Shown: positions 7,233-11,081 of the stretch, one piece after another
Layout of the letters: each line of letters begins with the position of its first letter
Position numbering within the stretch: the stretch's first letter is position 1
Assembly (NCBI GenBank): GCA_964526035.1
Contig: CAZGKE010000116.1
Location: 1 to 11,081 of the forward strand
Length of the DNA: 11,081 bases
Source of the DNA: DAOMOD01 sp964526035
GTDB taxonomy: Bacteria > Pseudomonadota > Gammaproteobacteria > Xanthomonadales > BPKI01
Direction: 5' to 3'
Notes under the pieces: generated by a model
What the model was told of the DNA's origin: nothing
Databases searched by the model: none
Seen by the model: the letters and a program-made list of their open reading frames with translations, nothing else
Made by a program: the position numbers and the translations under genes

Positions 7233-10200
7233 ATGCGAGCCACTGTCCTTGTTCTGCTAGCCATCAGTCTGCTGGCCTCCGCATCCGCTACAGAGGAAGC
7301 CCGCATTCTGCGCTTCCCCGACATCCACGGAGAGCAGATCGCCTTCGTGCACGGCGGCGATATCTACAGCGCGACGGTTGCCGGTGGCGTGGCGCACCGC
7401 CTGACCTCCCACGAAGGACAGGAGCTGTATCCGAAGTTTTCGCCCGACGGTCAGTGGATCGCCTATTCCGCCGAATATTCCGGAACCCGCCAGGTGTGGG
7501 TGATGCCGGCCGCCGGCGGAACGCCGCGGCAGCTGACCTTCTACAGCGACGTCGGCCCGATGCCGCCGCGCGGCGGCACCGACTACCGCGTGCTCGACTG
7601 GACCCCCGACGGCACCCATGTGCTGGTGCGCGCCAACCGCACTCCGTATGGCGAGCGCGACGGCGTGCCGCTGCTGGTTCCATTCGAAGGCGGCATCGAG
7701 AAGCCGCTGGGCCCACCCGAAACCGGTGGCGGCATGCTCTCGGCCGACGGCACGCTCTACGTGTACACGCCGATCGACCGCGAGTTCCGCACCTGGAAAC
7801 GCCACCGCGGCGGCCGCGCGCAGGACGTCTGGACCTATGACCTGGTCAACAGCACTTCCCGCCGCCTCACCGATTTCGTCGGCACCGATCACCAGCCGAT
7901 GTGGGTGGACGGTCGCGTCTACTTCGTGTCCGACCGCGACTTCACGCTGAACCTCTATTCGATGGACATCGATGGTGGCAACGTGGCCAAGGTCACCGAC
8001 TTCGACGACTTCGACGTGCTGTGGCCGAGTTCCGACCGCAAACGTGTGGTGTTCGAGCAGGGCGGCTACGTCTGGCTGCATGATCCGGCAAGCAGCGCCA
8101 CGCAACGGCTGCCGATCGAAGTGCGCGGCGACCGTCCGCACGCCCTGCCGGGATTCAAGAACGTCACCGCGCAGATCGAGAGTTTCGACATCGCGCCGAA
8201 GGGCGAGCGTGCGCTGTTCGGTGCGCGCGGCGAGATCTTCACCGCTCCGGCGCAGCACGGCGAGATCCGCAACGTGTCGCGCACGCCGGATGCCCGAGAG
8301 ATCAGCGTGGCGTGGTCACCCGACGGCAAGTGGATTTCCTATCTGTCGGACGCGACCGGCGAGTACGAGGTGTATGTGCGCGCCCAGGACGGCTCCGGCG
8401 AACCGCGGCGCATCACCCGCGACGGCAGCGTGTGGCGCTTTCCGCCGGTGTGGTCGCCGGATTCGAAGAAGCTGGCCTTCGCCGACAGCGCCAACAGCCT
8501 GCATGTCGTCGACATCGACTCCGGGCGCCTGAGCCTGGTCGACACCACGCGCCACACCAACAACAACTTCCGCGACCTGACCCAGTACGTGTGGTCGCCG
8601 GACAGCCAGTGGCTCGCCTACACCAAGGTCAATGCCAGCTACAACAGCTCGATCTGGGTGTATTCGGTTCGCGAGAGCCGCGCCCGACAGCTCACTGAAG
8701 ACGCGACCAGCGAGCAGAGCCCGGCATTCGATCCCAAGGGTCGCTACCTGTACTTCACCTCGACCCGCGACTGGAACCTCGGCTTTTCGTCTTACGAATT
8801 CAACTACGTCTACAACAACGCCACGCGCCTCTATGCGGCCACGCTGGCCGCCGACGGCCCGGCGCTGAATCGCCCGAAGAGCGACGAGGTGGGCGTTCCC
8901 GAGAAGAAGGACGAGGAAAAGAAGCCACTGCGCTTCGACCTCGACGGCTTCAATGCCCGCGTCACCGCGCTTGGTGTGCCGGGCGGCAACTATGTCGGCC
9001 TCGCCGCCAGCGACGACGGCCTGTTCTTCGTCTCCGCAGGTGGCAACGGCGCCGAACTGCGCTACTACGACCTCGAGAAGGCCGCTGCCGAGAGCGTGCT
9101 GGGCAGCGTCACCGGCTACAGCCTTTCTGCGGACGGCAAGAAGCTGCTCTGGCGGCAGGGCAACAAGTTCGGCATCGCCGACGCCAAGCCGGGGATCGAT
9201 GCCGCCAAGTCCGCGATCGATCTCGAGCGCTTGGAAATGCGCATCGATCCGCGCCTGGAGTGGCAGCAGATGTACGTCGATGGCTGGCGCATCCTGCGCG
9301 ACTGGTTCTGGGATCCCGACCATCACGGCCAGGACTGGGAAGCGATCCGCGACCGCTACGCGCCGCTGGTCGAGCACGTCGCCCACCGCTCCGACCTCGA
9401 CTACGTGTTCAGCGAGCTGGCCGGCGAACTGAATGCCGGGCACATCTATGTCAACAGCAGCCCTGACACCCCCGGCAGCAAGCGTCGCCCGGGCGGCATG
9501 CTGGGCGCCGAGATCGAACTGCACGACAGTGGTTACTACCGCATCGCCCACGTCTATCCGGGCGAGAACTGGCACGACAGTTTCCGTTCGCCGCTGACCG
9601 AGGCCGGCGTCGGCGCACGCGCTGGCGATTTCATCCTGGCGGTCGACGGTGTCAGCACCCGCGGCGTTGACAACTTCTATCGCCTGCTGGAGAACAAGGG
9701 CGAGCGCATGGTGCGGCTCAAGCTCAACAGCATCCCGTCGGAACCCGGCGCGCGCGAGGTGGACGTCAAGACCGTCAGCAGCGAAGTGAACCTTCGCTAC
9801 CTCGACTGGGTGACGAAGAACCGCCAGCGCACGCACGAGCTGTCCAACGGCCGCATCGGCTACATCCACCTGCCCAACACCGCAGCGGACGGCAACCGCG
9901 AGCTGTTCAAGGGCATGCTGGTCGAGGCACGACGCGATGCGCTGATCATTGACGACCGCTACAACGGCGGCGGCTTCATTCCCGACCGCATGATCGAACT
10001 GCTGGCGCGCACGCCGCTCAACTACTGGGTATGGCGCGGCTTCGAACCACAGCCCAGGCCGCTGCTCAGCCACGATGGCCCCAAGGCCATGCTGATCAAC
10101 GGTCTTGCCAGTTCCGGTGGCGACGCCCTGCCCTACTATTTCCGCAAGCTCGGCCTCGGACCGCTGATCGGCACCCGCACCTGGGGCGGATTGATCGGCA

Positions 10201-10460
10201 TCTCCGGCAACCCCGGCCTCGCCGACGGCGGCGCCATCATTCCAGCCACCTTCCGCTTCCTCGGTACCGACGGCCAGTGGGCGGTCGAGGACGAGGGCGT
10301 AGCACCCGATATCGAGGTGATCGACTACCCGCACCTCATCGCGCAGGGACAGGACCCGAGCCTGGAGAAGGCCGTCGAGGTGCTGCTGGAGGCCCTCGAG
10401 AAAAACCCCCCGAAGCCCATCGTGGCGCCGCCGGCACCAAAGAATTTCCGCTTCGAATGA
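7233..10460 (+). CDS. Exported Tricorn-type protease (S41 family)
   Basis: Encodes 1075 aa. Order of parts: signal peptide (MRATVLVLLAISLLASASA, cut near TEE); beta-propeller region about 25-665 with WD40-like/TolB-like blades (FSPDGQWIAYSAE, WTPDGTHVLV, WSPDGKWISYLS, WSPDSQWLAYTK); a Lys/Glu-rich loop about 547-570; helical C1 domain about 667-745 (DWFWDPDHHGQDW, then GELNAGH); PDZ domain about 752-835; S41 catalytic domain about 840-1050. By comparison with Thermoplasma Tricorn (Ser745, His746, Ser965, Glu1023), the matching residues are Gly736, His737, Ser961 (SSGGD) and probably Glu1021 (VEDEGVAPD). RTWGG and DDRYNGGG motifs are also present. Archaeal Tricorn cuts proteasome products into 2-4-residue peptides in the cytosol; the signal peptide here points to the periplasm. 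The length fits Tricorn (about 1071 aa). A hairpin terminator follows 8 nt after the stop. The gene appears to be transcribed alone. Confidence 0.94.
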   Translation: MRATVLVLLAISLLASASATEEARILRFPDIHGEQIAFVHGGDIYSATVAGGVAHRLTSHEGQELYPKFSPDGQWIAYSAEYSGTRQVWVMPAAGGTPRQLTFYSDVGPMPPRGGTDYRVLDWTPDGTHVLVRANRTPYGERDGVPLLVPFEGGIEKPLGPPETGGGMLSADGTLYVYTPIDREFRTWKRHRGGRAQDVWTYDLVNSTSRRLTDFVGTDHQPMWVDGRVYFVSDRDFTLNLYSMDIDGGNVAKVTDFDDFDVLWPSSDRKRVVFEQGGYVWLHDPASSATQRLPIEVRGDRPHALPGFKNVTAQIESFDIAPKGERALFGARGEIFTAPAQHGEIRNVSRTPDAREISVAWSPDGKWISYLSDATGEYEVYVRAQDGSGEPRRITRDGSVWRFPPVWSPDSKKLAFADSANSLHVVDIDSGRLSLVDTTRHTNNNFRDLTQYVWSPDSQWLAYTKVNASYNSSIWVYSVRESRARQLTEDATSEQSPAFDPKGRYLYFTSTRDWNLGFSSYEFNYVYNNATRLYAATLAADGPALNRPKSDEVGVPEKKDEEKKPLRFDLDGFNARVTALGVPGGNYVGLAASDDGLFFVSAGGNGAELRYYDLEKAAAESVLGSVTGYSLSADGKKLLWRQGNKFGIADAKPGIDAAKSAIDLERLEMRIDPRLEWQQMYVDGWRILRDWFWDPDHHGQDWEAIRDRYAPLVEHVAHRSDLDYVFSELAGELNAGHIYVNSSPDTPGSKRRPGGMLGAEIELHDSGYYRIAHVYPGENWHDSFRSPLTEAGVGARAGDFILAVDGVSTRGVDNFYRLLENKGERMVRLKLNSIPSEPGAREVDVKTVSSEVNLRYLDWVTKNRQRTHELSNGRIGYIHLPNTAADGNRELFKGMLVEARRDALIIDDRYNGGGFIPDRMIELLARTPLNYWVWRGFEPQPRPLLSHDGPKAMLINGLASSGGDALPYYFRKLGLGPLIGTRTWGGLIGISGNPGLADGGAIIPATFRFLGTDGQWAVEDEGVAPDIEVIDYPHLIAQGQDPSLEKAVEVLLEALEKNPPKPIVAPPAPKNFRFE

Positions 10461-10468
10461 CTGGGTAA

Positions 10469-10497
10469 GCCCGCCTGCCGGCGGGCGAGTTGCTTTT
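10469..10497 (+). terminator. Likely terminator of the Tricorn-type gene
   Basis: GCCCGCC (10469-10475) pairs perfectly with GGCGGGC (10480-10486) around a TGCC loop, followed by a T-rich stretch (GAGTTGCTTTT). It begins 8 nt after the stop codon. It is also the first hairpin of the 150-bp repeat array. Confidence 0.6.
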
Positions 10498-10960
10498 CTC
10501 TGCTCGTCGCTTTCTGCAGGAGCGCCGAAAGCCGCGACCGCGGAGACTCGCATCTCTTCGGTAGAAGGTTTGTACGCCTGTTGGCGGGTCTCGTTTGTGT
10601 CATCCATGACTTGGTTTCGTCCGCCTCCCGGCGGCCGAGTTACCTTTCTCTGCTCGTCGCTTTCTGTAGGAGCGCCGAAAGCCGCGACCGCGGAGATTCG
10701 GACCTCTTCGGTAGAAAGTTTGTCCGCCTGTCGGCGGGTCTCGTTTGTGTTATCCGTGACTTGGTTTCGTCCGCCTCCCGGCGGCCGAGTTACCTTTCTC
10801 TGCTCGTCGCTTTCTGTAGGAGCGCCGAAAGCCGCGACCGCGGAGATTCGGACCTCTTCTGTGGAGGGTATGTCCGCCTGGCGGCGGTTGTTTGTTTGTG
10901 TCATCCATGACGTGGTTTCGTCCGCCTCCCGGCGGCCGAGTTACTTTTCTCTGCTCGTCC
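10471..10960. repeat. Tandem array of a 150-bp repeat, three full copies plus a partial fourth
   Basis: Copies begin with CCGCCT at 10471 (A), 10621 (B), 10771 (C) and 10922 (partial D), giving periods of 150, 150 and 151 bp. A and B differ at about 13 positions. B and C are identical for their first 89 bp and then differ at about a dozen positions, including a 1-bp insertion. Each full copy holds a first hairpin (CCGCC-4-GGCGG), a stretch GAGTTACCTTTCTCTGCTCG, a REP-like core CTGTAGGAG...AGCCGCGAC (10514-10538, 10664-10688, 10814-10838), CCGCGACCGCGG, and around position 104 a second CCGCC/GGCGG hairpin (perfect in B at 10724-10737, weaker in A). No gene is assigned here. Because 150 is a multiple of three, both strands stay open by chance and read as 50-residue repeats. 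Confidence 0.92.
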
Positions 10961-10973
10961 AGAGAAACGTAAC
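10940..10973. terminator. Long GTTAC...GTAAC hairpin ending the repeat array
   Basis: The 14-nt arms GTTACTTTTCTCTG (10940-10953) and CAGAGAAACGTAAC (10960-10973) pair with one mismatch around a CTCGTC loop, followed by CAAAAGAG. From general knowledge, near-identical hairpins continuing into AACCAAAAGA are common between genes in Xanthomonas and Lysobacter relatives, where they may end transcription from either side. Only this last repeat copy carries both arms. Confidence 0.6.
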
Positions 10974-11081
10974 CAAAAGAGAGGACGCCCCGCTTCCGCG
11001 CCTTCCGGGCTCCTGCCCTCCAGGTTCGCGTGCGGCCTGCGGGGTCTGTCGACGGTCCATCCCTGGCCCGACGCCAGACTG
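10974..11081. other. Non-coding tail of the intergenic element, to the window end
   Basis: GC-rich sequence with no gene seen. CCCCGC (10988-10993) can pair with GCGGGG (11039-11044). This looks like the usual continuation of the GTTAC hairpin element seen in xanthomonad intergenic regions, but that comparison is from memory. Confidence 0.45.
11044..11079. repeat. Imperfect inverted repeat at the window end
   Basis: Arms GTCTGTCGACGG (11044-11055) and CCGACGCCAGAC (11068-11079) pair at 10 of 12 positions, and CCA (11057-11059) pairs with TGG (11064-11066) at the tip. It probably belongs to the same intergenic element as the hairpin at 10940-10973. Confidence 0.5.

Noticed and set aside
8316..10904. 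Long minus-strand open frame (862 codons) across the Tricorn-type gene and the repeat array
   Set aside because: It lies antisense to a well-supported peptidase, and its N-terminal part is only the 150-bp repeat read as 50-residue units. No start signal or recognisable domain.
10581..10910. Plus-strand open frame of 109 codons with 50-residue repeats
   Set aside because: It arises because the DNA repeat period is a multiple of three. The sequence carries hairpins and REP-like cores, and no ribosome binding site or family match was seen.
10471..10973. CRISPR array
   Set aside because: The repeats are adjacent 150-bp units with no unique spacers between short repeats, and no cas gene is present.

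Overview
The window is high-GC DNA with the look of a gammaproteobacterium of the Xanthomonadales/Lysobacterales (Xanthomonas, Lysobacter, Dokdonella, Rhodanobacter). The grounds are codon use that leaves long antisense frames open, xanthomonad-style intergenic repeats (a CTGTRGGAG...AGCCSCGAC REP-like element, ACTGGCT heptamers, and a GTTAC...GTAAC hairpin followed by AACCAAAAGAG), and exported peptidases typical of that group. This is inference; no marker gene is present. A run of exactly 100 N (6234-6333) shows a scaffolded draft assembly, so gene order across that point is less certain than elsewhere.

Layout. (1) 39-3353, minus: a large membrane-anchored ankyrin-repeat protein (about 1104 aa) with a hydrophobic N-terminal quarter of about six membrane segments and many ankyrin repeats; its stop codon lies inside a REP-like element. 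(2) 3354-3536: a gap with two ACTGGCT-type repeat clusters forming a 24-nt inverted repeat around about 104 bp, with a good -10 hexamer placed for leaderless transcription of the ankyrin gene. (3) 3537-5903, minus: an exported S9 (prolyl oligopeptidase/DPP-like) serine peptidase with a complete Ser-Asp-His triad, in the same direction and upstream of the ankyrin gene. (4) 5904-6333: a candidate promoter for the peptidase, unassigned sequence, then the N gap. (5) 6334-6977, plus: the C-terminal part of a secreted protein ending in an IPTL/PEP-CTERM-like sorting tail, followed by a strong hairpin terminator. (6) 7233-10460, plus: an exported Tricorn-type S41 peptidase (1075 aa) with propeller, PDZ and catalytic domains. 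(7) 10461-11081: no gene, but a tandem array of a ~150-bp repeat (three full copies and a partial fourth) with several hairpins, then a complete long hairpin and another imperfect inverted repeat at the window end.

Together the two peptidases suggest degradation of peptides in the cell envelope: Tricorn-type enzymes cut oligopeptides and S9 exopeptidases trim small ones. The ankyrin protein could share transcription with the S9 peptidase but has no obvious biochemical link to it. I do not see a clearly new defence, biosynthetic or mobile system. The least ordinary signals are the chimeric 150-bp repeat array, the heptamer repeats next to a leaderless promoter, and the membrane-ankyrin architecture.
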